Below, piece by piece: positions 35,965 to 44,074 of a stretch of DNA of 64,000 nt. This stretch comes from Pseudomonas sp. MYb327 (GTDB taxonomy: Bacteria; Pseudomonadota; Gammaproteobacteria; Pseudomonadales; Pseudomonadaceae). The number at the start of each line of letters is the position of its first letter. The stretch's first letter is position 1. The position numbers were made by a program, and so were the translations under genes. The notes below the pieces were generated by a model. The model did no database searches, was not told the DNA's origin, and saw only the letters and a program-made list of their open reading frames with translations. Location: assembly GCF_040438925.1 (NCBI RefSeq), contig NZ_CP159258.1, positions 5,417,001 through 5,481,000 on the forward strand, read 5' to 3'.

Positions 35965-36717
35965 TCACTGGCTGAGATTCGAAGTACTCTGCCCCACCGC
36001 CAACCCCGCCCGAATCGCCGCCAGCGCCGCCTGGTAATAAGCCTTGCCCTCCGCCGACTCGGCAAACGTGGCGAATTCTTCCAGCTCATCGTCCGACAGG
36101 TCGCGATAGACATACAGCAGCGTGTTGTTGAGGTCGCTGCCGATCTGCTCCATCAAGCGCTGGCGCTGCCCGTTCAACATGCCTTGCGCCTGACCTGCGC
36201 CGAGCAGGCCGGGGATCATCGAACTCAGGCTGTCAGCGGCGACACCGGCAATCGCCAGGCTGACTTCAGCACCGGCCTCCCGCGCGGGCAGGGCTTGGGC
36301 CAAATGGCCGATGATCAGCAGTCGACTGTCACTGGACGCCATTTTCGGCAAGCCCTTGGCATTTTTCGACAATTGATCACGACGGGTCGCAAGCAATTCG
36401 GCGGCGACGATTTTCTTGCCGAGCGGGGATTGGAAGAACGCCAGTGCCGGTTTCGGATCGGCGAGGTTCTTGCGCAGTTGTGCTTCGGCGCGCTGGTCCA
36501 CAGCCTTGGGGTCGAAGCGCTGATTGCTGTTGTCGACCAGCGCCTGGAACACCGCCGGTGGCAGGCTGCCCTGGTAGCGTTGCTGGGCGGCGGCGAGGGC
36601 GTCGTTGAAATGCGCGCGTTGTTCCGGCCAGCCGGCGACCTTGTACAACTGGTCGTGGCCGTCTGCCCAGGCGGGCAAAACGCAGAACATCAGCAGAGAG
36701 AAAAGCAAACGGCGCAT
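35965..36717 (-). CDS. DUF2059-type periplasmic protein
   Basis: A 250-residue protein with a Sec signal (MRRLLFSLLMFCVLPAWA-DG). The helical remainder carries the DUF2059-like C-terminal pattern LSDDELEEFATFAESAEGKAYYQAALAAIRAGL. The function is unknown. The Met that begins the signal peptide was chosen, since the upstream 46 codons show no coding pattern. It is divergent from the 2OG-oxygenase gene (about 108 bases). Confidence 0.82.
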   Translation of the reverse strand: MRRLLFSLLMFCVLPAWADGHDQLYKVAGWPEQRAHFNDALAAAQQRYQGSLPPAVFQALVDNSNQRFDPKAVDQRAEAQLRKNLADPKPALAFFQSPLGKKIVAAELLATRRDQLSKNAKGLPKMASSDSRLLIIGHLAQALPAREAGAEVSLAIAGVAADSLSSMIPGLLGAGQAQGMLNGQRQRLMEQIGSDLNNTLLYVYRDLSDDELEEFATFAESAEGKAYYQAALAAIRAGLAVGQSTSNLSQ

Positions 36718-36825
36718 AAGGACTCCTGTCAGCAGGCGACTATTCTCCGTGTGGCATAGGGACTTGTCGAGAATTCGTATCAACCCGCTGCGTGGCTCTG
36801 TCGGATTTGCAGGCGCAGGAATACT

Positions 36826-37458
36826 ATGCGCGCCATGCAAATACCTTCTGATCACCCGCTGCTGTTACGAATCGTCGACGACCTGGCTGCCAACGGCTGG
36901 TCACAGCAGAATATTTTCCTTCCTCTGGATCTGACCCGAGCGCTGGCGGCCGAGTGCCGTAAACGTGCTGCCGAAGGTGAACTGGCCCCGGCCGCCGTCG
37001 GGCGCGGGCCGTCTTCGGAGATTCGCGAGGGGATTCGCGGCGATCATATCCAGTGGATCGAACCTGGCCAGGTCGAGGCTTGCGACAGCTATCTGGGGTT
37101 GATGGACAGCCTGCGCGAGGCGATGAACCGTGGTCTGTTCCTGGGGCTGGAAGATTTCGAAAGCCATTTCGCGATGTATCCGCCCGGTGCGTTCTACCTC
37201 AAACACGTCGACCGGTTTCGCGATGATGATCGGCGCATGGTGTCCGCGGTGGTTTACCTCAATGATGCCTGGCTGCCCGAACACGGTGGTCAGTTGCGCA
37301 TGTACCTGAATGAGGGCGCGGAATACGATGTGGTACCCACCGGCGGATGCCTGGTGGTGTTTCTCTCGGGTGAAGTCCCTCATGAAGTTTTACCCGCGAC
37401 CCGCGAACGCCTGTCGTTGACCGGCTGGTTCCGGCGCCGGGGCAACGAGCCGTTCTGA
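36826..37458 (+). CDS. 2OG-Fe(II) prolyl hydroxylase of the PPHD/EGLN type
   Basis: A 210-residue double-stranded beta-helix oxygenase. Iron ligands HxD...H are His127, Asp129 (LKHVDRF) and His186 (VPHEVLP), with the 2-oxoglutarate Arg195 in TRERLSLTGWF. The start IFLPLDLTRALAAECR and the lid RGPSSEIREGIRGDHIQWIE match the Pseudomonas PHD (P. putida PPHD; PA0310-type), shown to hydroxylate a switch-I proline of EF-Tu, from memory. The start codon has AGGA five bases upstream. Its stop codon lies two bases before the DUF523 gene, so the pair is co-translated. Confidence 0.87.
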   Translation: MRAMQIPSDHPLLLRIVDDLAANGWSQQNIFLPLDLTRALAAECRKRAAEGELAPAAVGRGPSSEIREGIRGDHIQWIEPGQVEACDSYLGLMDSLREAMNRGLFLGLEDFESHFAMYPPGAFYLKHVDRFRDDDRRMVSAVVYLNDAWLPEHGGQLRMYLNEGAEYDVVPTGGCLVVFLSGEVPHEVLPATRERLSLTGWFRRRGNEPF

Positions 37459-37460
37459 TC

Positions 37461-37940
37461 ATGCAGAAAATTCTGGTTAGCCGCTGCCTGCTCGGCCACC
37501 GCGTGCGTTACGACGGCGGGGCCAGCGGGCCGTTCGATCAGCTTCAGGTCTGGATTGATGAAGGCCGGGTGGTGCCGTTGTGCCCGGAAGTTGCCGGTGG
37601 CTTGCCGACACCAAGGGCGGCTGCGGAGATTCCCGGCGGGCAGGGCGGTGAAGTGCTCGATGGTCAGGCTTCGGTGATTACGACCGACGGCGAAGACGTC
37701 AGTGCGCAGTTTCTTTCAGGGGCTTACCAGGCGCTGGAACTGGTGCGACAGCATGGCATCCGCATCGCCATCCTCAAGGCCAACAGCCCGTCATGCGGTA
37801 ATTTGCAGACCTATGACGGCACCTTCAGTGGTGTGAAAGTCAGCGGCGAAGGGGTGACAGCGGCGTTGCTCAAGCGCCATGGCGTGTTGGTGTTCAGTGA
37901 GCTGGAGTTGACTGAAGCCGCCGCCGCCCTACAGATCTGA
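37461..37940 (+). CDS. DUF523 protein, TudS-like [4Fe-4S] desulfidase candidate
   Basis: A 159-residue DUF523 domain protein. Three conserved cysteines are seen: Cys9 (SRCLLG), Cys41 (PLCPEV) and Cys112 (NSPSCG), the set that holds a [4Fe-4S] cluster in TudS, an enzyme removing sulfur from 2-thiouracil in this family. That activity is family knowledge, not proven here. It begins two bases after the prolyl-hydroxylase stop codon. Confidence 0.85.
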   Translation: MQKILVSRCLLGHRVRYDGGASGPFDQLQVWIDEGRVVPLCPEVAGGLPTPRAAAEIPGGQGGEVLDGQASVITTDGEDVSAQFLSGAYQALELVRQHGIRIAILKANSPSCGNLQTYDGTFSGVKVSGEGVTAALLKRHGVLVFSELELTEAAAALQI

Positions 37941-37943
37941 CCC

Positions 37944-38036
37944 CCTGTAGGAGCTGGCTTGCCAGCGATAGCGGTCTGACAGTCAACGCAGATGTTGAAT
38001 GTGACGGCCTCATCGCTGGCAAGCCAGCTCCTACAA
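37944..38036. repeat. REP pair
   Basis: Inverted REPs (TAGGAGCTGGCTTGCCAGCG and CGCTGGCAAGCCAGCTCCTA) between convergent gene ends. Confidence 0.9.
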
Positions 38037-38050
38037 TTGACGCGGTGATT

Positions 38051-38638
38051 TCAAGGTTTCGGTTGAGAGCCCGAGTCCGCGCCAAACCACTTCTGCGCCA
38101 ACGCCCCCAACCGACCATCCGCCTTGATCCTCTGCAGCGCGTTTTCCAGGCTGGCATGAAACGCCGGGTTGCCTTTCTGAAACGGGATCGCCAGGTTCTC
38201 GGGCGCGATGGCTTTCGGCTTCTCCTCTGACAAAGACTGCACCAACAGCATTGAGCGTGGCTCTTCTTCTTTTTGTGCGATCAAGTGCGAATTGGTTTGA
38301 ATATACGGCTCGCTGAAGTCGAAACGTTCCTTGAGCGCCGCGGTCTCTGCTATGTGATTGATGGCGATGTCGTACTTGCCGCTTTCGACGCCGGTCAACA
38401 GATCGCTGCCGTCAGTGACGACAAAGTCGGCCCGCACATCCAGTTCCTGGGCGAGCATTTGACCCAATTCAACTTCGAAGCCTTCAAGTTTGTCGTCTTT
38501 CTTGAAGTTGAAGGGCGGTGTATTAGCCTCAATGGCAATGCGCAATTCGCCGCGGTCGTTCACGTCGTCAATCAGTTCGGCATGAGCCAACGGGCTCAGA
38601 AGGGGTAGCAAACAGATCAGGCCAGGCAGAAAACGCAT
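38051..38638 (-). CDS. Family 3 solute-binding-like protein with shortened second lobe
   Basis: A 195-residue exported protein (signal MRFLPGLICLLPLLSPLAHA). The first lobe is intact: ELRIAIEANTPPFNFKKDDKLEGFEVELGQMLAQEL and GVESGKYDIAINHIAETAALKERFDFSEPYI. The usual second-lobe stretch (an LKGKKVGV-type hinge and the ALANGRVDA block, about 50-60 residues) is missing; the chain jumps to PFQKGNPAFHASLENALQRIKADGRLGALAQKWFG. Amino-acid binding proteins normally have about 230 residues. No permease or ATPase is adjacent. The start codon has AAGGAG upstream. It may be a non-transport sensor or a decayed gene. Confidence 0.8.
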   Translation of the reverse strand: MRFLPGLICLLPLLSPLAHAELIDDVNDRGELRIAIEANTPPFNFKKDDKLEGFEVELGQMLAQELDVRADFVVTDGSDLLTGVESGKYDIAINHIAETAALKERFDFSEPYIQTNSHLIAQKEEEPRSMLLVQSLSEEKPKAIAPENLAIPFQKGNPAFHASLENALQRIKADGRLGALAQKWFGADSGSQPKP

Positions 38639-38772
38639 GGTCACTCCTTGAATTCATTATCGCGACGCTCTGGATCAGGCTCGCTTTGCTATGGTTGTCG
38701 AGTGCCTTCGACAACGATTGACCATGAAGTTGTCATGGTCACGCGGATTTTACGGAAAAACTGGAGAAGAGA

Positions 38773-39198
38773 ATGAAAACCTTTATGTCACGTGCTGCTT
38801 TTGCTGGCCTGCTGATGGGCGTTTCGGTACTGGCCAGTGCGGCTACACCGGCCCCGAAAGGTGCAGAAGTGCACATCGTTTCTCCCGCGGACGGTGCGAC
38901 GGTCCCACAAACAGTCGTGGTCAAGTTCGCTGTCAAGGACATTGCGCTGGCGCCAGCGGGTGATGTCACCAAGAACACCGGCCACCATCACTTGCTGATC
39001 GACGTCGACGAACTGCCGGCGGCCGGCCAGCCGATTCCGAACGATGCCAACCATTTGCACTTCGGCAAGGCGCAGACCCAGGCTGAAGTAAAGCTCACCC
39101 CGGGCAAGCACACCCTTCAGCTCGAACTGGGCGATAGCGGCCACATGCCGTTCGATCCGCCGATCGTCTCCGAGAAAATCACCGTCAATGTGAAATAA
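38773..39198 (+). CDS. DUF4399-type periplasmic protein
   Basis: A 141-residue protein with a signal peptide (cleavage near ASA-ATPAP). Conserved blocks EVHIVSPADGATVPQTVVVKFAV, NTGHHHLLIDVDELP and ANHLHFGKAQTQAEVKLTPGKHTLQLELGDSGHMPFDPPI fit the DUF4399 family. The His cluster (HHH, HLHF, GHMPF) suggests metal binding, which is inference. GAGAAGAGA precedes the start. A terminator follows immediately. Confidence 0.87.
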   Translation: MKTFMSRAAFAGLLMGVSVLASAATPAPKGAEVHIVSPADGATVPQTVVVKFAVKDIALAPAGDVTKNTGHHHLLIDVDELPAAGQPIPNDANHLHFGKAQTQAEVKLTPGKHTLQLELGDSGHMPFDPPIVSEKITVNVK

Positions 39199-39230
39199 AA
39201 AAAGGGAGCCCCGAGGGGCTCCCTTTTTTA
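39196..39230. terminator. Bidirectional Rho-independent terminator
   Basis: A run, stem AGGGAGCCCC-GA-GGGGCTCCCT, then T run, between the convergent DUF4399 gene and serA. It serves both. Confidence 0.94.
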
Positions 39231-39246
39231 CTGCTGCAAGCTGCTC

Positions 39247-40476
39247 TTAGAACAACACGCGGCTACGGATAGTACCGTTTACGTGTTGCAGCTTCTCTTG
39301 CGCCAGTTCCGAGTATTCGGCGTCTACGTCAATAACCACGTAGCCGACTTTCTCGTTGGTCTGCAGGAACTGACCGGAAATGTTGATGCCGTTTTCGGCG
39401 AAGACCTTGTTGATCTCGCTCATCACACCCGGAATGTTTTCGTGGATGTGCAACAGGCGGTGCTTGCCAGGGTGAGCCGGCAGGGCCACTTCCGGGAAGT
39501 TCACGGACGATACCGAGGTACCGTTGTCGCTGTACTTGACTAGTTTCTCGGCCACTTCCAGACCGATGTTGGCTTGCGCCTCGGCCGTGGAACCACCGAT
39601 GTGCGGGGTCAGGATCACGTTGTCCAGGCCACGCAGCGGGCTCTCGAACTCTTCGTCGTTGGAGCGCGGCTCCACCGGGAATACGTCGATGGCTGCGCCG
39701 ATCAGGTGCTTGTCCTTGATCGCGGCGGCCAGGTGGTCCAGCTCGACCACGGTGCCGCGTGCGGCGTTGATCAGGATGCCGCCCTTCTTGATGGCGCGGA
39801 TTTCCTTCTCGCCGATCATCCACTGGGTCGCAGCGGTTTCCGGAACGTGCAGGGTCACGATGTCGGACATACCCAACAGCTCGTGCAGGTTGCCGACCTG
39901 GGTGGCGTTACCCAGTGGCAGCTTGGTCACGGTGTCGTAGAAGTACACCTGCATGCCCAGGCCTTCAGCCAGGACCGACAGTTGAGTACCGATCGAACCG
40001 TAGCCGACGATGCCCAGCTTCTTGCCGCGGATTTCGAAGGAGTTGGCCGCGCTCTTGATCCAGCCGCCACGGTGGCAGGAAGCGTTCTTCTCAGGGATAC
40101 CGCGCAGCAGCAGGATCGCTTCGGCCAGTACCAGCTCGGCAACGGAGCGAGTGTTGGAGTACGGGGCGTTGAACACGGCGATACCGCGCTCGCGGGCCGC
40201 ACCCAGGTCGACCTGGTTGGTGCCGATGCAGAAACACCCGACAGCGACCAGTTTCTTCGCGTGATCGAAGATCTCTTCGGTCAGTTGAGTGCGCGAGCGA
40301 ATGCCGATGAAGTGAGCATCAGCGATCTTTTCCTTGAGCTGGGCTTCCGGCAGAGAACCAGTGAGGTACTCGATGCTGGTGTAGCCCGCCGCCTTGAGGA
40401 CGTCGACAGCCGATTGGTGGACGCCTTCGAGAAGAAGGAACTTGATCTTGCTCTTATCGAGAGAAGTCTTGCTCAT
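39247..40476 (-). CDS. serA: D-3-phosphoglycerate dehydrogenase
   Basis: A 409-residue enzyme, first step of serine synthesis (3-phosphoglycerate to 3-phosphohydroxypyruvate, NAD). NAD-binding motif GKKLGIVGYGSIGTQLS, catalytic Arg/Glu/His region (INAARGTVVE, ILTPHIGGST), and a C-terminal ACT domain (HRLLHIHENIPGVMSEINKVFAE) for serine feedback. The length is that of the E. coli-type SerA. It also reduces 2-oxoglutarate to D-2-hydroxyglutarate in characterised cases. It is divergent from the D-2-hydroxyglutarate dehydrogenase gene, which recycles that by-product. Confidence 0.97.
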   Translation of the reverse strand: MSKTSLDKSKIKFLLLEGVHQSAVDVLKAAGYTSIEYLTGSLPEAQLKEKIADAHFIGIRSRTQLTEEIFDHAKKLVAVGCFCIGTNQVDLGAARERGIAVFNAPYSNTRSVAELVLAEAILLLRGIPEKNASCHRGGWIKSAANSFEIRGKKLGIVGYGSIGTQLSVLAEGLGMQVYFYDTVTKLPLGNATQVGNLHELLGMSDIVTLHVPETAATQWMIGEKEIRAIKKGGILINAARGTVVELDHLAAAIKDKHLIGAAIDVFPVEPRSNDEEFESPLRGLDNVILTPHIGGSTAEAQANIGLEVAEKLVKYSDNGTSVSSVNFPEVALPAHPGKHRLLHIHENIPGVMSEINKVFAENGINISGQFLQTNEKVGYVVIDVDAEYSELAQEKLQHVNGTIRSRVLF

Positions 40477-40680
40477 CTGCGTAAACCTGTATCCCGGAGA
40501 AAAATGGCAGGAAGTGGTCAACAGACGCTGACCCCGACGGCAAGAAAGCCGTCGCCGCAGAACAGCCGTTGGGCACTATGCTGCGGGGTCGTTATGCTAG
40601 CATATGCACCCCGCTAAACACTCATTCCTGCGACGTGAAGCGTTCTCAGGATGACCATGAATTGTTCGAGAGTTCTGTCG

Positions 40681-42075
40681 ATGACCAATCCTGCCCTGAT
40701 TGAAGAGCTGAAGACCCTGGTTGAGCCTGGCAAGGTGCTGACCGATGCCGACTCCCTGAATGCTTACGGTAAGGATTGGACCAAGCATTTCGCCCCGGCC
40801 CCGACCGCCATCGTGTTCCCCAAGACTACCGAGCAGGTCCAGGCCATTGTCGTGTGGGCCAATAAACACAAGGTGGCGCTGGTGCCATCCGGCGGTCGCA
40901 CCGGTCTTTCCGCCGCGGCCGTGGCCGCCAATGGCGAAGTGGTCGTGTCCTTCGACTACATGAACCAGATCCTCGACGTGAACCTCACCGACCGCACCGC
41001 CGTTTGTCAGCCGGGGGTGGTCACCAAGCAATTGCAGAACGTCGCCGAAGAAAAAGGCCTGTACTACCCGGTGGACTTCGCTTCGTCCGGTTCGAGCCAG
41101 ATTGGCGGCAATATCGGCACCAATGCCGGCGGGATCAAGGTCATTCGCTACGGCATGACCCGTAACTGGGTTGCCGGCATGAAAGTCGTCACCGGCAAGG
41201 GCGACGTACTGGAACTGAACCGCGACCTGATCAAGAACGCCACCGGCTACGACATGCGTCAGTTGTTCATCGGCGCCGAAGGCACCCTCGGTTTTGTCGT
41301 TGAAGCAACCATGCGCCTCGACCGCGCACCGAAAAACCTCACTGCCATGGTGCTCGGTACGGCCGATTTCGACTCGATCATGCCGGTACTGCACGCTTTC
41401 CAGAGCAAGCTCGACCTGACTGCCTTCGAATTTTTCTCCGACAAAGCCCTGGCCAAGGTCATGGGGCGCGGCGACGTGCCGGCGCCGTTCGAATCCGACT
41501 GCCCGTTCTACGCGCTGCTGGAATTCGAAGCGACCACCGAAGAAGTGGCCAACCACGCCCTGGAAACCTTCGAGCACTGCGTCGAGCAGGGTTGGGTCTT
41601 GGACGGCGTGATGAGCCAGAGCGAAACCCAGTTGCAGAACCTGTGGAAGCTGCGCGAGTACATCTCCGAGACCATTTCCCACTGGACGCCGTACAAAAAC
41701 GACATTTCGGTCACCGTGTCGAAAGTGCCGGCATTCCTGAAGGAAATCGATGCGATCGTCGGCGAACACTATCCGGATTTCGAAATCGTCTGGTTCGGCC
41801 ACATCGGCGACGGCAACCTGCACTTGAACATCCTCAAGCCGGATAACCTGAGCAAGGACGAGTTCTTCGCCAAGTGCGCCACCGTCAACAAGTGGGTGTT
41901 CGAAACCGTCGAGAAGTACAACGGTTCGATTTCCGCTGAACACGGCGTGGGCATGACCAAGCGTGATTACTTGACCTACAGCCGCTCGCCGGTTGAGATC
42001 GAGTACATGAAAGCCGTCAAAGCGGTCTTCGACCCGAACGGCATCATGAACCCGGGCAAGATTTTCGCTGTTTGA
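40681..42075 (+). CDS. D-2-hydroxyglutarate dehydrogenase (FAD-linked, GlcD family)
   Basis: A 464-residue FAD enzyme. The VAO-type FAD domain (about 35-215) contains VPSGGRTGLSAAAVAANGEVVVSF and GSSQIGGNIGTNAGGIKVIRYGMTRNW. The C-terminal domain has GHIGDGNLHLNI and the metal-site His in SAEHGVGMTKR. In P. stutzeri and P. aeruginosa the gene next to serA encodes D-2-HG dehydrogenase, which oxidises D-2-hydroxyglutarate made by SerA and so pulls serine synthesis, from memory. The conserved MTNPALIEELKTLVEPGK start was chosen; ribosome site is weak. Confidence 0.9.
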   Translation: MTNPALIEELKTLVEPGKVLTDADSLNAYGKDWTKHFAPAPTAIVFPKTTEQVQAIVVWANKHKVALVPSGGRTGLSAAAVAANGEVVVSFDYMNQILDVNLTDRTAVCQPGVVTKQLQNVAEEKGLYYPVDFASSGSSQIGGNIGTNAGGIKVIRYGMTRNWVAGMKVVTGKGDVLELNRDLIKNATGYDMRQLFIGAEGTLGFVVEATMRLDRAPKNLTAMVLGTADFDSIMPVLHAFQSKLDLTAFEFFSDKALAKVMGRGDVPAPFESDCPFYALLEFEATTEEVANHALETFEHCVEQGWVLDGVMSQSETQLQNLWKLREYISETISHWTPYKNDISVTVSKVPAFLKEIDAIVGEHYPDFEIVWFGHIGDGNLHLNILKPDNLSKDEFFAKCATVNKWVFETVEKYNGSISAEHGVGMTKRDYLTYSRSPVEIEYMKAVKAVFDPNGIMNPGKIFAV

Positions 42076-42112
42076 TTTCGAACTTTAAGAGCCAACGAAG
42101 CAGGAGTCGGTA

Positions 42113-42778
42113 ATGAGCTATCAGCACCAGTATGTCGACGGTACGCGCATTCACTTCCCGCTGGGGAAAGTCGTGTGCATCGGCCGTAACTACGCCGAAC
42201 ACGCCAAGGAACTGGACAATCCGGTGCCTACCGAGCCGCTGCTGTTCATCAAGCCGGGCAGTTGTGTGGTGCCGCTGGAAGGTGGTTTCAGCATTCCAAC
42301 CGAGCGCGGCTCGGTGCATTACGAAGCGGAAATCGCGGTACTGATCGGCAAACCTTTGTCGACCAAGCCGAGCCGTGAAGAAGTGCTGGACGCCATCTCC
42401 GGTTTCGCCCCGGCCCTGGACCTGACCCTGCGCGACAAGCAGGCCGAGCTGAAATCCAAAGGACTGCCCTGGGAAATCGCCAAGTCCTTCGACGGTGCGG
42501 CGGTGATTGCTCCGTTCGTGTCCGGCAGCACTTTTGCTGACCTGACCGACATCGGCATTCGCCTGACCATCAACGGCGAAGTGCGCCAGGATGGTAACAG
42601 CAGCGTCATGCTCAACCCGATCGTGCCGATGATCCAGCACATGGCTGGCTGCTTCTCGTTGCAGGCCGGTGACGTGATTCTCACCGGTACGCCAGTCGGC
42701 GTTGGCCCGCTGAACGTTGGTGATGAGATCGTCCTGGAACTGCCTGGCGCCAGCAGCTTCACCAGCAGCGTCCGCTGA
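42113..42778 (+). CDS. Fumarylacetoacetate hydrolase family protein
   Basis: A 221-residue single-domain FAH-family enzyme. Motifs: KVVCIGRNYAEHAKEL, LFIKPGSCVV, metal Glu pair in VHYEAEIAVLIG, and DVILTGTPVGVGPLNVGD. Such enzymes are metal-dependent hydrolases or decarboxylases of beta-diketo acids (oxaloacetate, acylpyruvates). It is 37 bases after the D-2-HG dehydrogenase gene with GCAGGAG upstream, so probably co-transcribed. Confidence 0.92.
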   Translation: MSYQHQYVDGTRIHFPLGKVVCIGRNYAEHAKELDNPVPTEPLLFIKPGSCVVPLEGGFSIPTERGSVHYEAEIAVLIGKPLSTKPSREEVLDAISGFAPALDLTLRDKQAELKSKGLPWEIAKSFDGAAVIAPFVSGSTFADLTDIGIRLTINGEVRQDGNSSVMLNPIVPMIQHMAGCFSLQAGDVILTGTPVGVGPLNVGDEIVLELPGASSFTSSVR

Positions 42779-42790
42779 TTTCCCGCAAGA

Positions 42791-42884
42791 CCTGTAGGAG
42801 CTGGCTTGCCAGCGATGATGCCATCACATTCAACACTTCTGTTGGCTGATGCACGCTATCGCTGGCAAGCCAGCTCCTACAGGG
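42791..42884. repeat. REP pair
   Basis: Inverted REPs (TAGGAGCTGGCTTGCCAGCG and CGCTGGCAAGCCAGCTCCTA) between co-directional genes. Confidence 0.9.
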
Positions 42885-43026
42885 TTGTTTTTTCGCCCGT
42901 GCAGGGCAATCCCGCCATTTCCCGTTTTTTTCACATCGTGTCTGGATAATTCCTGGGCTTTCGGCGTCTGAGCCGGTCCCATTTGTGCTATTACCCCTAG
43001 CCTGAATTTCTGGAACGCATTCCCTG

Positions 43027-43956
43027 ATGGTCACTCCACCGCTCTCCACGCTTAAACCTGGCCGTCGCTCGCGTTTCGCCTTGCGTTGGTACACCTGGCT
43101 ATTTCTGGCGGTCGCCGCTGCGTACGGTCTCGCGTTTGCCATGCATTGGGATGACCGTGGCGTGCTCTGGGTCAAGGAGCGTTTCGAAAGCCCTGCCGAG
43201 CGTCAGGAGAGTGTCTGGTTGCCGGATTACCAAGTGGTGATCGACGCCAAGCCGTTAACAGGAATGGAAAAAGACGAAGCGTCGGACATTGCCTACGACC
43301 CTCAGACCAAGACCCTGTTTTCGGTCATGGGCAAAAATCCGTTCCTGGCGGAGTTGTCTTTGCAAGGCGATGTGTTGCGCAAAATGCCGCTGGTGGGCTG
43401 GAGCAATCCGGAAGGGGTGACCGTGCTGGGTAACGGTTTGCTGGCGATTGTCGATGAGCGCGAGCACTTTCTCTCGATCGTCAAAGTCGATGCCGATACC
43501 CGTGAGCTGAATATCGCCAACTTCCCTAAATACGATCTCGGCCCGTCGAAAGACCAGAACAAAGCTTTCGAAGCGATCACCTACGATCCACGCAACCAGC
43601 GCCTGCTGCTGGGTGAAGAGCGTCCACCTGCGCTGTTCACCTGGAAAAGTGACGGCAGCCAAACGCTAACCGGCGACAAGCAAAAACTTGCCAGCGACGA
43701 GCTGGATATCCGCAACCTCTCAGCCTTGGCCATCGATCCCCGGACCGGGCACACCCTGGTGTTGTCCGCCGACTCGCACCTGTTGCTGGAGCTGGACGAA
43801 AATGGCGAGCAGGTCAGTTTCATGGCCCTGCTCGGTGGCTTGAATGGCCTGAAAAAGACCATCCCCCGCGCCGAAGGCGTGACCATGGATGAAAACGGTA
43901 CGTTGTTCTTCGTGAGTGAGCCGAACCTGTTTTACCGTTTCGAAAAACAGAAATAA
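43027..43956 (+). CDS. SdiA-regulated-domain protein (copy 1)
   Basis: A 309-residue protein with one N-terminal membrane segment (WYTWLFLAVAAAYGLAFAMHW) and a periplasmic beta-propeller-like domain of the SdiA-regulated/YjiK family. Repeating strands include SDIAYDPQTKTLFSVMGKNPFLAELSLQGDVLRKMPLVG and AEGVTMDENGTLFFVSEPNLFYRF. The function is unknown. A diverged paralogue follows 118 bases downstream. Confidence 0.87.
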   Translation: MVTPPLSTLKPGRRSRFALRWYTWLFLAVAAAYGLAFAMHWDDRGVLWVKERFESPAERQESVWLPDYQVVIDAKPLTGMEKDEASDIAYDPQTKTLFSVMGKNPFLAELSLQGDVLRKMPLVGWSNPEGVTVLGNGLLAIVDEREHFLSIVKVDADTRELNIANFPKYDLGPSKDQNKAFEAITYDPRNQRLLLGEERPPALFTWKSDGSQTLTGDKQKLASDELDIRNLSALAIDPRTGHTLVLSADSHLLLELDENGEQVSFMALLGGLNGLKKTIPRAEGVTMDENGTLFFVSEPNLFYRFEKQK

Positions 43957-44074
43957 TCGTCGTCAGTTGTAGGTGATTTGGCCATTGGTTGTAGGGACAG
44001 GCGAATGGCCATTAAGCTTCAATTCAGACAGGCGTGATATTTCATCCGCCTGTTTTGATTCCGAGCCTGCCCGA

